Shown: positions 1 through 9,216, counted from the stretch's first letter. The stretch: DNA of 64,000 bases from Roseobacter sp. MH60115 (GCF_015644665.1 NZ_JADOBQ010000005.1:405685-469684); one strand, 5' to 3'. A program made the numbers and translations. The notes: generated by a model not told the origin, from the sequence alone.

Positions 1-683
1 GAAGGCGCGTCTTCGACATCCTTCTCCGGACCGCCCTGTCCGGCGGGGGGCGTGCTGTACTGCGTATCGCCCTCCGGTGCGGCAGGTTCGGTCGCCGCCG
101 GTGCCGCCCCCTCACCCGGCGTCATGATCGCAAGCTTTGCGCTGGCTTCCACGGTGGTGCCCTCAGGCGCCAGGATCTCGGTGAGTGTCCCCGCGGCAGG
201 TGCTGGCACTTCCACGCTCACCTTGTCGGTTTCCAGCTCGCAGAGCATCTCATCCGCCGCCACGCTATCGCCCACGGATTTGAACCAGGTGCTCACGGTC
301 GCCTCGGTCACGCTTTCCCCCAGCGTGGGCACCATCACGTCGATGGGGGCGCCACCGCCGTCAGATGCCGTGCGGGCTGCGGAGGAGGGTGCCTCCGCCT
401 CCTTGGCGGCTTCCTTACCCTTGGGCGCGGCGTCAGAACCCGCGTCGCCCTCGGAGATATTGGCCAGCAGGGCATCGACCCCCACAGTATCGCCTTCGTT
501 TGCGACGATCTCATCCAGCGTGCCCGCCACCGGACTGGGTACCTCGACGGTGACCTTGTCGGTTTCCAGCTCACAGAGCATTTCATCCACGGCGACGGTG
601 TCGCCGGGCTTCTTGAACCATGTGGCCACGGTGGCCTCGGTGACGGATTCGCCCAGCGTGGGGACGCGAACTTCGGTGGTCAT
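1..683 (-). CDS. sucB: Dihydrolipoyllysine succinyltransferase, E2 of 2-oxoglutarate dehydrogenase (3' part cut by window edge)
   Basis: E2 core of the 2-oxoglutarate dehydrogenase complex; it carries the succinyl group on lipoyl-lysine to CoA. About 227 N-terminal residues are visible before the window ends. They contain two lipoyl domains in tandem, each with the ETDK lipoylation motif (lysines near residues 43 and 153) and the GESVTEA signature, joined by an Ala/Pro/Glu-rich linker. The peripheral-subunit-binding and catalytic domains lie beyond the left edge. The start at 683 has an AAGGGAA ribosome site and lies 20 nt after sucA, so the two are cotranscribed. E. coli SucB has one lipoyl domain; two occur in some alphaproteobacterial E2 proteins. 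The pyruvate dehydrogenase E2 is the main alternative, but linkage to sucA argues for SucB. Confidence 0.93.
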   Translation of the reverse strand, partial: MTTEVRVPTLGESVTEATVATWFKKPGDTVAVDEMLCELETDKVTVEVPSPVAGTLDEIVANEGDTVGVDALLANISEGDAGSDAAPKGKEAAKEAEAPSSAARTASDGGGAPIDVMVPTLGESVTEATVSTWFKSVGDSVAADEMLCELETDKVSVEVPAPAAGTLTEILAPEGTTVEASAKLAIMTPGEGAAPAATEPAAPEGDTQYSTPPAGQGGPEKDVEDAP

Positions 684-703
684 TTGAGTATTCCCTTCGA
701 CGC

Positions 704-3661
704 TTATTTCTTGAGTGTCAGCGCATCGTCCACGAGCGCTGCTTGTTGGGCTTTGTGCTGGCTGGCCAGACCCGTGGCAGGGCTGGCAGACGTGGCGCGG
801 CCTGCATAGATCGGGCGCGGATGCTTGGCCTTGATCCGGCCCAGCACCCATTCGATGTTGGGCTCAATAAAGGTCCAGGCGCCCTGGTTCTTGGGTTCCT
901 CCTGGCACCAGACGACTTCGGCCTGCTTGAACCGTTCCAGCTCCTTGACGGCGGATTGTGCCGGGAAGGGGTAAAACTGCTCCAGCCGTAGCAGGTAGAT
1001 GTCATCGATCCCGCGGGCGTCGCGCTCTTCGAGCAGGTCGTAGTAGACCTTGCCTGAACACATCACCACGCGCTTGATCTTGTTGTCCGAGACAAGCTTG
1101 GTGTCGGAATTGCCTTCCTGCGCATCATCCCACATCAGCCGGTGGAAACTGGAGCCGGTGGTGAATTCCTCCGCCTTGCTCACGGCCAGTTTATGACGCA
1201 GCAGCGACTTTGGCGTCATAAGGATCAGCGGTTTCCGGAAGGACCGGTGAATCTGTCGCCTCAGGATGTGAAAGTAGTTTGCAGGCGTGGTGCAATTCGC
1301 AACGATCCAGTTGTCTTGTCCACACATTTGCAGAAAGCGTTCCAGTCGCGCGGAGGAGTGTTCCGGCCCCTGACCTTCAAAGCCGTGCGGCAGCAGGCAG
1401 ACGAGCCCCGACATGCGCAGCCACTTGCTTTCCCCGCTTGAGATGAACTGGTCGAACATGATCTGCGCCCCGTTGGCGAAATCGCCGAACTGCGCCTCCC
1501 AGAGGGTCAGCGCATTGGGCTCAGCCATCGAATAACCGTACTCAAACCCCAGCACGGCATATTCGCTGAGCATCGAGTCGATGACCTCGTAATGCGCCTG
1601 CCCGGGCTTGATGTTGTTGAGCGGATAATAGCGCTCTTCGGTGTTCTGGTTCACCAGCCCCGAGTGCCGCTGCGAGAAGGTGCCGCGGGTGCTGTCCTGA
1701 CCGGCCAGCCGCACCGGATAGCCTTCGGTGAGCAGCGAGCCGAACGCCAGCGCCTCGGCGGTGGCCCAGTCGATCCCTTCGCCACTGTCAAACATTTGTT
1801 TCTTGGCGTCCAGCAGGCGTCCAACGGTCTTGTGCATGGGGAAATCATCGGGTGCCGTACTCAGCGCCTTGCCCACTTCCATCAACGTGCCTTTGGCAAT
1901 GGCGGTCTTGCCCCGCTGGTATTTGTTCTTCTGCTTGTCGAGATGTGACCACTTTCCATCGAGCCAATCCGCCTTGTTCGGACGGTACTCCTTGCCCGCC
2001 TCGAACTCCTCGCTCAGATAGGCTTGGAACGCCGCCTTCATATCTTCGATCTCCCCCTCGGGGAGCAGCCCGTCCTTGACCAGACGCTCGGTATAAAGGC
2101 TGAGCGTTGTCTTGTGGCCCTTGATCTTCTTGTACATCACCGGGTTGGTGAACATCGGCTCGTCGCCCTCGTTGTGTCCAAAGCGGCGGTAGCAGATGAT
2201 GTCGATCACCACGTCCTTGCGGAATTTCTGGCGGAATTCGGTGGCGACCTTCGCAGCATGAACCACAGCTTCCGGATCATCGCCGTTCACGTGGAAGATC
2301 GGCGCCTCGACCACCAGGGCGTTATCCGTGGGGTAGGGGCTGGAGCGGCTGAAGTGGGGGGCGGTGGTAAAGCCGATCTGGTTGTTTACGACCAGATGCA
2401 TGGTGCCGCCCGTCTTGTGCCCGCGCAGTCCGCTGAGCGCAAAGCACTCGGCCACCACGCCCTGACCGGCAAATGCGGCATCGCCGTGCAGCAGAATGGG
2501 CATGCAGGAGGTGCGATCGGGGTCGTTGTTCTGGTCCTGTTTGGCGCGCGCCTTGCCGAGCACGACCGGGTTCACCGCCTCAAGGTGGCTGGGGTTCGCC
2601 GTCAGGCTCAGGTGAACCTCGTTGCCGTCGAACTCGCGGTCGCTGGAGGCGCCGAGGTGGTATTTCACATCGCCGGAGCCATCTACGTCTTCCGGTTTGA
2701 AGCTGCCGCCCTGGAATTCATTGAAGATCGCCTTGTAGGGTTTGGCCATCACATTGGCCAAGACGCTCAGCCGCCCGCGGTGCGGCATGCCGATCACGAT
2801 ATCGCGCACGCCCAGAGCGCCACCGCGTTTGATGATCTGCTCCATTGCAGGCACCAGGCTTTCGCCGCCATCAAGGCCAAAGCGTTTGGTACCCATGTAT
2901 TTCACGTGCAGGAATTTCTCGAAGCCTTCGGCCTCGACCAGCTTGGCGAGGATCGCCTTGCGCCCTTCACGCGTGAAAGAGACCTCCTTGCCAAAGCCCT
3001 CGATGCGCTCCTTCAGCCAGCCCGCCTCTTCAGGGTTGGAGATATGCATGTACTGCAGCGCGAAGGTGCCGCAGTAGGTGCGTTTCACAATCGAGATGAT
3101 CTCGCGCATCGAGGCGGTTTCCAGCCCCAGCACGTTGTCGATGAAGATCGGACGGTCCATGTCGGCCTCGGTGAAGCCGTAGGATTTCGGGTCCAATTCG
3201 GGGTGCGGTGTGTTCTCGCGCATGCCCAGCGGGTCAAGGTCGGCCACCAGATGGCCCCGGATGCGGTAGGCGCGGATGATCATCAGCGCGCGGATGCTGT
3301 CGAGCACGGCGCGTTTGATCTGGTCGTCGGTGACTTGCACGCCCGCTTCGGCGGCCTTGGCGCGGATTTTCTTGTCTGCGCCCTTGAGTTCGGCCTCCGG
3401 TGCCCACTCGCCAGTCAGCGCCTGCGTCATCTCATCGCCCGGTTGCGGCGGCCAGTCGGTGCGCGCCCAGCTGGGCCCTTCGGCCTCGCGTTTCACCGCA
3501 ACCTCGTCATCCCCCATCGCCTTGAAGAAGGCCCGCCAGGCATCATCGACCGCGTTGGGGTCGGATGCATAGCGCGCGTACATCTGTTCGAGGTACTCGG
3601 CGTTGTGCCCCTGCATGAAGGAGGAGGCATGGAACTGGTCATTGGGGGTGTGTTCGGTCAT
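704..3661 (-). CDS. sucA: 2-oxoglutarate dehydrogenase E1 component
   Basis: Thiamine-diphosphate-dependent decarboxylase (E1) of the 2-oxoglutarate dehydrogenase complex in the TCA cycle. 985 residues, the usual size. Visible marks: the N-terminal SFMQG...YLEQMYARY segment typical of E1o, HRGRL near residue 296, the substrate-site ANPSHLE motif near 361, and the ThDP/Mg motif beginning GDAAFAGQG near 392 with NNQIGF near 427. The reading frame stays open 28 codons further upstream, but the ATG at 3661 is preceded by AGAGG and matches where E1o proteins begin. That ATG overlaps the stop of the DUF805 gene (ATGA), implying translational coupling. sucB follows 20 nt downstream. Confidence 0.97.
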   Translation of the reverse strand: MTEHTPNDQFHASSFMQGHNAEYLEQMYARYASDPNAVDDAWRAFFKAMGDDEVAVKREAEGPSWARTDWPPQPGDEMTQALTGEWAPEAELKGADKKIRAKAAEAGVQVTDDQIKRAVLDSIRALMIIRAYRIRGHLVADLDPLGMRENTPHPELDPKSYGFTEADMDRPIFIDNVLGLETASMREIISIVKRTYCGTFALQYMHISNPEEAGWLKERIEGFGKEVSFTREGRKAILAKLVEAEGFEKFLHVKYMGTKRFGLDGGESLVPAMEQIIKRGGALGVRDIVIGMPHRGRLSVLANVMAKPYKAIFNEFQGGSFKPEDVDGSGDVKYHLGASSDREFDGNEVHLSLTANPSHLEAVNPVVLGKARAKQDQNNDPDRTSCMPILLHGDAAFAGQGVVAECFALSGLRGHKTGGTMHLVVNNQIGFTTAPHFSRSSPYPTDNALVVEAPIFHVNGDDPEAVVHAAKVATEFRQKFRKDVVIDIICYRRFGHNEGDEPMFTNPVMYKKIKGHKTTLSLYTERLVKDGLLPEGEIEDMKAAFQAYLSEEFEAGKEYRPNKADWLDGKWSHLDKQKNKYQRGKTAIAKGTLMEVGKALSTAPDDFPMHKTVGRLLDAKKQMFDSGEGIDWATAEALAFGSLLTEGYPVRLAGQDSTRGTFSQRHSGLVNQNTEERYYPLNNIKPGQAHYEVIDSMLSEYAVLGFEYGYSMAEPNALTLWEAQFGDFANGAQIMFDQFISSGESKWLRMSGLVCLLPHGFEGQGPEHSSARLERFLQMCGQDNWIVANCTTPANYFHILRRQIHRSFRKPLILMTPKSLLRHKLAVSKAEEFTTGSSFHRLMWDDAQEGNSDTKLVSDNKIKRVVMCSGKVYYDLLEERDARGIDDIYLLRLEQFYPFPAQSAVKELERFKQAEVVWCQEEPKNQGAWTFIEPNIEWVLGRIKAKHPRPIYAGRATSASPATGLASQHKAQQAALVDDALTLKK

Positions 3662-4152
3662 GGGGTTACCTCTGTTGGGTTGGGACCGTATTGGTTGGGG
3701 CCGGGTTGGGAGGGGCATGACAGCAGGTAGATCATCCGTAGCCAAGCTGCGAAAAGGATCAGACCTGTGAGGGCGAAAAGGGTAAAGAGTATCACGTGAA
3801 CTTGTCCTGCGCCGCGCGTTTCAAGTCCAATCCCGATCGACAAAAAGACAAGCGTGGCGAGTACGAGATAGAGCGCCTCGCGCGCTGATCGCCCGGTGTC
3901 ATGCAGTCTTCGGCTGGCGGCGGCGGCGACTGCTGGCAGAAGTGCAACTGCCAAGAGCATCTCGATGGGTGCTTGCGAAGATGGTAGCAGTTGCGGGGAA
4001 GTAAGCGTCCCATAGCCAATTCGTACTTGCCTTGTGATGAGCACAGCCATCCATACCAAGAGCAAAAACCGCCAGAACTCCGACCTTGGAGCGCGGCCAG
4101 AAAAGGTGACATAGTTGCTCAAGCAGGTTTTGAGGGTCTCTATAAGTGTCAT
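3658..4152 (-). CDS. DUF805 family membrane protein
   Basis: 164-residue polytopic inner-membrane protein. The N-terminal segment YVTFSGRAPRSEFW is the DUF805 signature, followed by several hydrophobic stretches that look like four transmembrane segments. No catalytic residues are known for the family and its role is unassigned. A GGGAGG ribosome site lies just before the ATG. Its stop overlaps the sucA start by four bases (ATGA), so SucA translation is probably coupled to it. It sits between sucD and sucA after a hairpin-rich 200-bp spacer. Whether it affects the 2-oxoglutarate dehydrogenase complex is unknown. Confidence 0.85.
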   Translation of the reverse strand: MTLIETLKTCLSNYVTFSGRAPRSEFWRFLLLVWMAVLITRQVRIGYGTLTSPQLLPSSQAPIEMLLAVALLPAVAAAASRRLHDTGRSAREALYLVLATLVFLSIGIGLETRGAGQVHVILFTLFALTGLILFAAWLRMIYLLSCPSQPGPNQYGPNPTEVTP

Positions 4153-4167
4153 AGCTATAGACCTCCC

Positions 4168-4252
4168 GCCCGGCGGCTTGCGCCGGGCAGCGGCCGAACC
4201 GCACCCGCGGGGCGGATACTTTGCGTCCCGCCACTCGGTTCGGGCGCTGCCC
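4168..4252. repeat. Cluster of inverted repeats between sucD and DUF805
   Basis: Two stem-loops can be read directly. One has a perfect 8-bp stem (GCCCGGCG at 4168-4175 with CGCCGGGC at 4181-4188, 5-nt loop). The other pairs GGGCAGCGGCCGAACC at 4185-4200 with its complement at 4237-4252, with one mismatch in 16. They share bases 4185-4188, so they are mutually exclusive, as in an attenuator. There is no T-tract, so this is not a simple intrinsic terminator on either strand. It could set the ratio of sucCD to sucAB message or be a dispersed intergenic repeat. Confidence 0.6.
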
Positions 4253-4307
4253 CCAGTGCGTTAGTCCAACGCTTGAGTGCTGGCCGGGGCTCCGCCCGTT
4301 CGGACCT

Positions 4308-4330
4308 CAAACGCGCCACTGGAGCGTTTG
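4308..4330. repeat. Near-perfect intergenic palindrome, 23 bp
   Basis: Arms CAAACGC and GCGTTTG flank a core that is itself nearly symmetric (CCA, C, TGG); two off-centre positions are not complementary. It lies 24 bp downstream of the sucD stop. It has the look of a short dispersed palindromic unit or a weak processing signal; no second copy was found in this window. Confidence 0.5.
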
Positions 4331-4354
4331 CCTCGCTTATGCTCGGTCCGGTCC

Positions 4355-5242
4355 TCACCCCTTTTCAATCGCCTCTTTCACGGCTTCGCCCAGCGTGGCA
4401 GGGCTGTCGGCGACCACAATCCCGGCGGCGCGCATGGCTTCGATTTTGTCCTCGGCACCGCCCTTACCGCCAGCGACGATGGCACCGGCGTGGCCCATGC
4501 GGCGGCCCGGAGGGGCGGTGCGGCCCGCGATGAAACCCGCTGTGGGCTTCCAACGGCCCTTCTTCTTCTCGTCAGCCAGGAATTGTGCTGCGTCTTCCTC
4601 GGCGCTGCCGCCGATTTCGCCGATCATGATAATGCTCTGCGTCTCGTCATCCGCCAGAAACATTTCCAACACGTCAATGTGCTCGGTCCCCTTGATCGGG
4701 TCGCCGCCGATGCCCACCGCTGTCGACTGGCCATAGCCCAGATCGGTGGTCTGCTTGACCGCCTCATAGGTCAGCGTGCCGGAGCGTGAGACCACCCCGC
4801 AGGAGCCGCGCTTGTGGATGTGGCCGGGCATGATGCCGATCTTGCAGGCGTCGGGCGTGATCACACCGGGGCAGTTCGGCCCCACGAGCCGCGAGGCGGA
4901 GCCTTCCAGCGCGCGCTGCACCTTCATCATGTCGAGCACCGGGATACCTTCGGTGATGCAGACGATCAGCTCCATCTCCGCATCGATGGCCTCAAGGATC
5001 GAATCCGCGGCGAAGGGCGGCGGCACGTAGATCACGGAGGCATTCGCCTCGGTCTTGGCCTTGGCCTCATGCACGGAATTGAAAACCGGCAGGTCCAGAT
5101 GTGTCTGACCGCCTTTGCCGGGGGTCACACCGCCAACCATCTTGGTACCATATGCAATGGCCTGCTCAGTGTGGAACGTGCCCTGCGAGCCGGTGAGGCC
5201 CTGGCAGATGACTTTTGTGTTTTCGTCGATGAGTACGGCCAT
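4355..5242 (-). CDS. sucD: Succinyl-CoA synthetase alpha subunit
   Basis: CoA- and ADP/GDP-forming succinate ligase alpha subunit; with SucC it converts succinyl-CoA to succinate while making a nucleoside triphosphate. 295 residues, normal length. Visible: the N-terminal CoA-binding fold with [12 protein letters not shown], the GPNCPG loop, and the phosphohistidine motif GHAGAI near residue 250. An AAGGAAG ribosome site precedes the ATG. Unusually, sucD does not directly follow sucC: about 2.6 kb of accessory genes lie between, ending in a 35-codon ORF 15 nt upstream. Confidence 0.97.
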   Translation of the reverse strand: MAVLIDENTKVICQGLTGSQGTFHTEQAIAYGTKMVGGVTPGKGGQTHLDLPVFNSVHEAKAKTEANASVIYVPPPFAADSILEAIDAEMELIVCITEGIPVLDMMKVQRALEGSASRLVGPNCPGVITPDACKIGIMPGHIHKRGSCGVVSRSGTLTYEAVKQTTDLGYGQSTAVGIGGDPIKGTEHIDVLEMFLADDETQSIIMIGEIGGSAEEDAAQFLADEKKKGRWKPTAGFIAGRTAPPGRRMGHAGAIVAGGKGGAEDKIEAMRAAGIVVADSPATLGEAVKEAIEKG

Positions 5243-5257
5243 TGTTCTTCCTTTGAC

Positions 5258-5365
5258 TTACAAATTGAGGCTGGCGGCATGGATACCACCATCGTTTAGG
5301 GCATCACCGCTTTTGGTTGGGATGAAAGGCGTGGCAGCGGGCAAGGTGGTCCGGATGTCGCTCAT
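5258..5365 (-). CDS. Small ORF (35 codons) directly upstream of sucD
   Basis: Not a recognised family. It is supported by context: its ATG overlaps the stop of the glycosyltransferase gene (ATGA), a perfect AGGAGG lies 10 nt upstream of that ATG, and it ends in TAA 15 nt before the sucD start. The product would be a 35-residue soluble peptide beginning MSDIRTTLPAATPF, rich in Ala, Thr, Pro and Leu, without a membrane segment or cysteine. It may be a small protein or a leader ORF whose translation carries ribosomes onto sucD. The strong ribosome site is the main reason to believe it is translated. Confidence 0.55.
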   Translation of the reverse strand: MSDIRTTLPAATPFIPTKSGDALNDGGIHAASLNL

Positions 5366-6180
5366 AGTCGGTCCACCTCCTCTGCCGTATCGGGCATGAA
5401 GGTGATTTTATGCAGGCTGGCGCGCCCCATGAGCAAACGCAGCAGGGTCGGCAGAGGATAGGCGATCTCGTAGTATCCGCGCTTGAGCTTCTGGCGGAGC
5501 AACGCAAGACCTGTCGGGCGGACGCGCTGCGCAGCTTGAAGGGCAGCCCCCTGCTGTTCGTTTCCCTGCTCCAGCAGTGCGGGTTCAACCTGATACATCT
5601 TCATGCGTCGGGCAGCAGGCGAGGCATTGAAGTTGAAGAGCAGATTGTCGATGGTCAGATTGAAGGGGCGTTGTGCCAGAAAACGCTCTGCAGCGCTGCG
5701 CGTCAGAATATACCCCGCCGCGCCGACATGGCGGGACAGGAGCCGCGCGATCCGGCGACCCCTGTGATGTGTATGATGCGATGAAAGCAGTACGCGCAGC
5801 CTGCGGGCGCGCCAGCGTTCGAGCTTCACCACATCCGCATCGGCGGGCCACCAACTCAGATCCTCAAGCCAGTTCCCCAGGTCAGTGGAGACAAAAACAT
5901 CGTCTTCCATAACCAGGCAGAACTCTGCGTCTGTCTTCAGAAACCGCTCCCACACCTGCGCATGGCTGATGGTGATGGCCATATTGGTGCTGTGGAACGG
6001 TCCCCAGGGGCCCTCCGCTTTGCACTGGCGCTGCATCTGCGCAGGATCTTCACTGGCGCTGTCAAAGGCGGGGAAAAACTGTGCGTCCACCCCGGCTTTT
6101 GCCAGTTCTGCGCGCATCCGGGCACGTCGCTCATCGGCACGGGCGAGGTTGATCATCTCGATATAGAGGCGCTGTGTCAT
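5362..6180 (-). CDS. Glycosyltransferase family 25 protein (LOS/LPS biosynthesis type)
   Basis: 272-residue cytoplasmic protein of the family that adds galactose or glucose to lipooligosaccharide. The N-terminus has the family pattern (INLARADERRARM), followed by ISHAQVWERF and the acidic LVMEDDV motif (VMEDD near residue 98) expected to bind the metal-nucleotide sugar. The substrate cannot be inferred. The start at 6180 was chosen because its ATG overlaps the previous stop (TGATG); an in-frame start five codons upstream is less likely. It lies in the translationally coupled set between sucC and sucD, an odd location for a glycan enzyme. Confidence 0.8.
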   Translation of the reverse strand: MTQRLYIEMINLARADERRARMRAELAKAGVDAQFFPAFDSASEDPAQMQRQCKAEGPWGPFHSTNMAITISHAQVWERFLKTDAEFCLVMEDDVFVSTDLGNWLEDLSWWPADADVVKLERWRARRLRVLLSSHHTHHRGRRIARLLSRHVGAAGYILTRSAAERFLAQRPFNLTIDNLLFNFNASPAARRMKMYQVEPALLEQGNEQQGAALQAAQRVRPTGLALLRQKLKRGYYEIAYPLPTLLRLLMGRASLHKITFMPDTAEEVDRL

Positions 6181-6662
6181 CAGCCGTCCTCCCAATCTGC
6201 GGGCAGTCGGTCGACGGTCATGAAGGTCTGGCTGTCGCGCGTGCCCACATGCACCACCGCCACCCGTCCCCGCAGCAACGCGCGCCCTTCGATCAACGCG
6301 GTGCCGGTCAAAGGGGCGTGTGTGTCGGGCAGGTCGATGAAGGTTCCGAAAACCGGCGGGGTGGCCATCTGTGCCCGCAGCGCTGCTATCGCCACTTCGG
6401 TGTGATCGCCGTCAAAACTGACTTCGCAGCGTCGTTCGATCCGGGCAGGTGTTTCGGGCGCCGGTTCCAGAGATTTGTCCCAGAAGGTCAGCGTGTAGGG
6501 AAGGGGCGCGCCATCGCGCGCTTCCATGCGTGCGCGTGCCTGCGCGACGGTCTGCCCTGCCTTGAAACAGACCGCGTTAAACGTGGCGATGGCCTCGCTC
6601 GCACCTGCGCTGGCATGGGCTGGCACCGCCAGCATGGCGGATATGACGAAGGCCCGGATCAC
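6180..6662 (-). CDS. Predicted secreted protein, unknown function
   Basis: 160 residues with a short N-terminal signal peptide (IRAFVISAMLAVPAHA, likely cleaved after AHA), so exported to the periplasm. The start is taken as GTG at 6662: the GTGA overlap with the previous stop and the signal peptide both begin there, whereas an ATG 34 codons upstream would bury the signal. The mature part has two cysteines (FNAVC and ERRCEV) that could pair. No family recognised. Third member of the coupled gene chain inside sucCD. Confidence 0.7.
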   Translation of the reverse strand: MIRAFVISAMLAVPAHASAGASEAIATFNAVCFKAGQTVAQARARMEARDGAPLPYTLTFWDKSLEPAPETPARIERRCEVSFDGDHTEVAIAALRAQMATPPVFGTFIDLPDTHAPLTGTALIEGRALLRGRVAVVHVGTRDSQTFMTVDRLPADWEDG

Positions 6663-7183
6663 GTTGCACCCGGCGTGAAATGGATAAGCGCATAACGATA
6701 CCACCCAAGGCTGACCGTGCGCTCCGTGGCAATAAGCGAGGGGGGCGTGGTGGGCAGCGACCACGCTTGTTCGATGTTCTTGCCCAAGGGCGCGGGATCA
6801 ATTGCACGCGCCCCGGGATATGTGGCGGTCACATAGTTCTGAAACCGCGCGGTCTGGCCGGTGCGCGATTCCGCCTGTACGACGCACATTTTGTCAGAAA
6901 CGGCGATAGCGGGGCGCCGGTCGTCGATCACATAGGCGCGGGCGCCCGGCGTGCGTTCCGGCAGCGGCACATAGCCTGCCGCGCGCAGGGTTGCGTCATC
7001 CCGCGGGCCGACCGTGCAGAACCGGTCAAAGGCGTTGATCATCACTGCGGGCGCGCTTTTCGGCACCAGATTGAACCGCCACATGTTGCGCAACTCGGCG
7101 GTGTCGGAAGACACGCCTTGCGTTGAGCAGGCGGCCAGAAGGCAAAGGGGTGCGGCGCAGCAGAGACTCAGGAGCCTGGTCAT
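6659..7183 (-). CDS. Predicted lipoprotein, unknown function
   Basis: 174 residues. The N-terminus is a type II signal peptide with lipobox LAAC (cysteine near residue 19), so a lipid-anchored envelope protein. Two further cysteines (FCTVG and KMCVV) may form a disulfide. No family recognised. It overlaps the upstream membrane-protein gene by ATGA and the downstream gene by GTGA. Its mature part has the same general make-up as the next gene product (small, exported, two cysteines); whether they are related or interact is not visible. Confidence 0.72.
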   Translation of the reverse strand: MTRLLSLCCAAPLCLLAACSTQGVSSDTAELRNMWRFNLVPKSAPAVMINAFDRFCTVGPRDDATLRAAGYVPLPERTPGARAYVIDDRRPAIAVSDKMCVVQAESRTGQTARFQNYVTATYPGARAIDPAPLGKNIEQAWSLPTTPPSLIATERTVSLGWYRYALIHFTPGAT

Positions 7184-7869
7184 CCTGCAACCTCCTCAAG
7201 GTCCGCTGGTACGTGGGCTGCATTGTATCGCCGGTAGAAGGCAAAGGCAGCGACGAGAAAGCTCAGCGCCATGCCGAACTCGGCAACTTCCTCATAGGTC
7301 AGTGCGGCAAGATCAATGCTTTCGGTGATCTCGATGCCGAAAGCCTTGAGTTTCCGGTCAAACCCGTCCGCGATCTTGGAGGTTGCCGCCAGAAAAACAC
7401 CAAGCCCGACGCAGAGCGCGACGCCATCACGCTGCTTCACACGGCGCGGCAGGCCGCGTATGCCCCGCACAATCACCAGCCACACGCAGACGGCGATCAG
7501 CAACAGAAGGCCAAAGGAGATCAGCCGCTCGAACCAAGGGACCGTGTCGCCGACGAACTGCCTGCTCTTGAACAGACCTTCGGTGAACAGCAGCTTGTCG
7601 AGGTCGAATTCCCGCATGCAGAATAAAACAAGCATGCAGACAAAGGGCCACACCATGCGGAAGACGGGCAACAACGGCACGATGGCCACCAGATAAAGCA
7701 GCGCGGAACTGGTCTCCAGCACACCGCTCTCCTGAAGGAGCGCGCGCTGGGGCGTGCTATCCAGAACGAGCATGGACACAAACAACGCGCCCATGACCAC
7801 TAAACAGAGGACAACGTAGGCGGCCGCCGCGCCTGGCCGCGCGGCAAGCTGGCTATGGCCGGCGGTCAT
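7180..7869 (-). CDS. Polytopic membrane protein, unknown function
   Basis: 229 residues with about five hydrophobic segments (roughly residues 18-36, 55-85, 115-135, 150-165 and 195-212). A MREFDLDKLLF segment in the first half looks like the conserved charged core of an uncharacterised family. Stop of sucC and start of this gene are 4 nt apart, and its stop overlaps the lipoprotein start (ATGA). It is therefore expressed from the sucC promoter. No function can be assigned. Confidence 0.75.
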   Translation of the reverse strand: MTAGHSQLAARPGAAAAYVVLCLVVMGALFVSMLVLDSTPQRALLQESGVLETSSALLYLVAIVPLLPVFRMVWPFVCMLVLFCMREFDLDKLLFTEGLFKSRQFVGDTVPWFERLISFGLLLLIAVCVWLVIVRGIRGLPRRVKQRDGVALCVGLGVFLAATSKIADGFDRKLKAFGIEITESIDLAALTYEEVAEFGMALSFLVAAFAFYRRYNAAHVPADLEEVAG

Positions 7870-7873
7870 GCTG

Positions 7874-9067
7874 CTAGCCTTTCACAGCTTTCACGATCTT
7901 CTGCGCGCCGTCTTTCAGGTCATCCGCCGCGATCACGTCCACGTCCGAGTTGTTGATGATGTCCTTGCCCTGCTGCACATTGGTGCCTTCCAGACGGACA
8001 ACCAGCGGCACCTGCAGGCCTACCTCCTTGACCGCCGCGACGACGCCCTCGGCGATCACATCGCAGCGCATGATACCGCCGAAGATGTTCACCAGGATGC
8101 CTTTGACGTTCGGGTCGGAGGTGATGATCTTGAAGGCTTCGGTCACCTTTTCCTTGGTGGCGCCGCCGCCGACGTCGAGGAAGTTGGCAGGCTCGGCCCC
8201 ATAGAGCTTGATGATGTCCATCGTCGCCATGGCAAGGCCCGCGCCGTTCACCATGCAGCCGATTTCGCCATCGAGTGCGATGTAGTTCAGATCGTATTTC
8301 GAGGCCTCCAGCTCCTTGCTGTCCTCCTCGGTGGTGTCGCGCAATTCGGCGACATCCGGGTGCCGGTAGATGGCATTTCCGTCAAAGCTGACCTTGGCAT
8401 CGAGCACTTTCAAGTCGCCGCTGTCGGTCACAATAAGCGGGTTGATCTCCAGCATCTCCATGTCTTTTTCCATGAAGGCCTTGTAGAGCAGACCCATCAG
8501 CCCGACGCATTGCTTGACCTGTTTGCCCTCGAGACCCAAAGCAAAGGCGATGCGACGTCCGTGGAACGCCTGGTAGCCCGAGGCTGGGTCGACCGAAAAG
8601 CTGAGGATTTTCTCAGGGGTCGCCGCAGCCACCTCCTCAATGTCCATGCCGCCTTCGGTGGAACAGACAAAGCTGACGCGGCTGGTCTGGCGATCCACCA
8701 GAAGGGCCAGATACATTTCCGTCTCGATGCCCGAGCCATCCTCGATGTAGATGCGGTTGACCTGCTTGCCCGCAGGTCCGGTCTGATGCGTGACCAGAGT
8801 GCGGCCCAGCATCTTTTTTGCCTCCTCTGCGGCTTCTTCCACCGATTTGGTCAAACGCACGCCGCCCTTGTCTCCGGCGTCCGGTTCCTTGAACTTCCCC
8901 TTGCCACGTCCGCCGGCGTGGATCTGCGCCTTGACCACCCACATCGGACCGTCCATCGCACCTGCCGCCGTCTTGGCTTCTTCGGCGCGCAGCACCACCC
9001 GACCGTCCGAGACCGGCGCGCCATAGCTGCGCAACAATGCTTTCGCCTGATATTCGTGGATATTCAT
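7874..9067 (-). CDS. sucC: Succinyl-CoA synthetase beta subunit
   Basis: ADP/GDP-binding subunit of succinyl-CoA synthetase. 397 residues, normal for SucC. Starts with the ATP-grasp signature [29 protein letters not shown] binds nucleotide near residue 46, EINPLI near 205 supplies metal ligands, and the C-terminal domain has the [10 protein letters not shown] motif. First gene of the operon that runs to sucB. Two TGTGATCACA palindromes lie 115-145 bp upstream, matching a pair before sdhC. It is followed after 4 nt by a membrane protein gene rather than sucD. Confidence 0.97.
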   Translation of the reverse strand: MNIHEYQAKALLRSYGAPVSDGRVVLRAEEAKTAAGAMDGPMWVVKAQIHAGGRGKGKFKEPDAGDKGGVRLTKSVEEAAEEAKKMLGRTLVTHQTGPAGKQVNRIYIEDGSGIETEMYLALLVDRQTSRVSFVCSTEGGMDIEEVAAATPEKILSFSVDPASGYQAFHGRRIAFALGLEGKQVKQCVGLMGLLYKAFMEKDMEMLEINPLIVTDSGDLKVLDAKVSFDGNAIYRHPDVAELRDTTEEDSKELEASKYDLNYIALDGEIGCMVNGAGLAMATMDIIKLYGAEPANFLDVGGGATKEKVTEAFKIITSDPNVKGILVNIFGGIMRCDVIAEGVVAAVKEVGLQVPLVVRLEGTNVQQGKDIINNSDVDVIAADDLKDGAQKIVKAVKG

Positions 9068-9177
9068 GGATAGGGTCCCGTTTTGTTGGATCGGATCGTT
9101 TCGCCGATATAAGCCGCGAAGTTTCCACGAGGGAACCTGTTTTGGCCTGTACTATGGCTTGACAGTGAGAAATCGAC

Positions 9178-9216
9178 ATTTTGTGATCACAGGATTTTCT
9201 GCTGTGATCACAAAAT
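9178..9216. promoter_or_regulatory. Paired TGTGATCACA operator upstream of sucC
   Basis: Two copies of the self-complementary decamer TGTGATCACA (9182-9191 and 9203-9212) are centred exactly 21 bp apart, two helical turns. The whole is a perfect inverted repeat with 15-bp arms (9178-9192 and 9202-9216). The same arrangement with the same 21-bp spacing, one base different in the first copy, precedes sdhC. It suggests cooperative binding of a dimeric regulator on one face of the DNA. It is not a CRP site, which needs six bases between TGTGA and TCACA. Confidence 0.8.

Noticed and set aside
2024..3730. 568-codon plus-strand frame across sucA
   Set aside because: It is exactly antisense to sucA, has the His/Arg/Val-rich make-up of a shadow frame in GC-rich DNA, and no ribosome site or family pattern.
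9160..9187. TTGACA-N17-TGTGAT as a plus-strand promoter
   Set aside because: Spacing looks ideal but no gene lies downstream on that strand and the -10 is part of the palindrome.
9182..9212. CRP/FNR-type binding sites in the sucC promoter
   Set aside because: TGTGATCACA has no 6-bp spacer between halves as needed by CRP, and it is not TTGAT-N4-ATCAA, so an FNR site is not supported.
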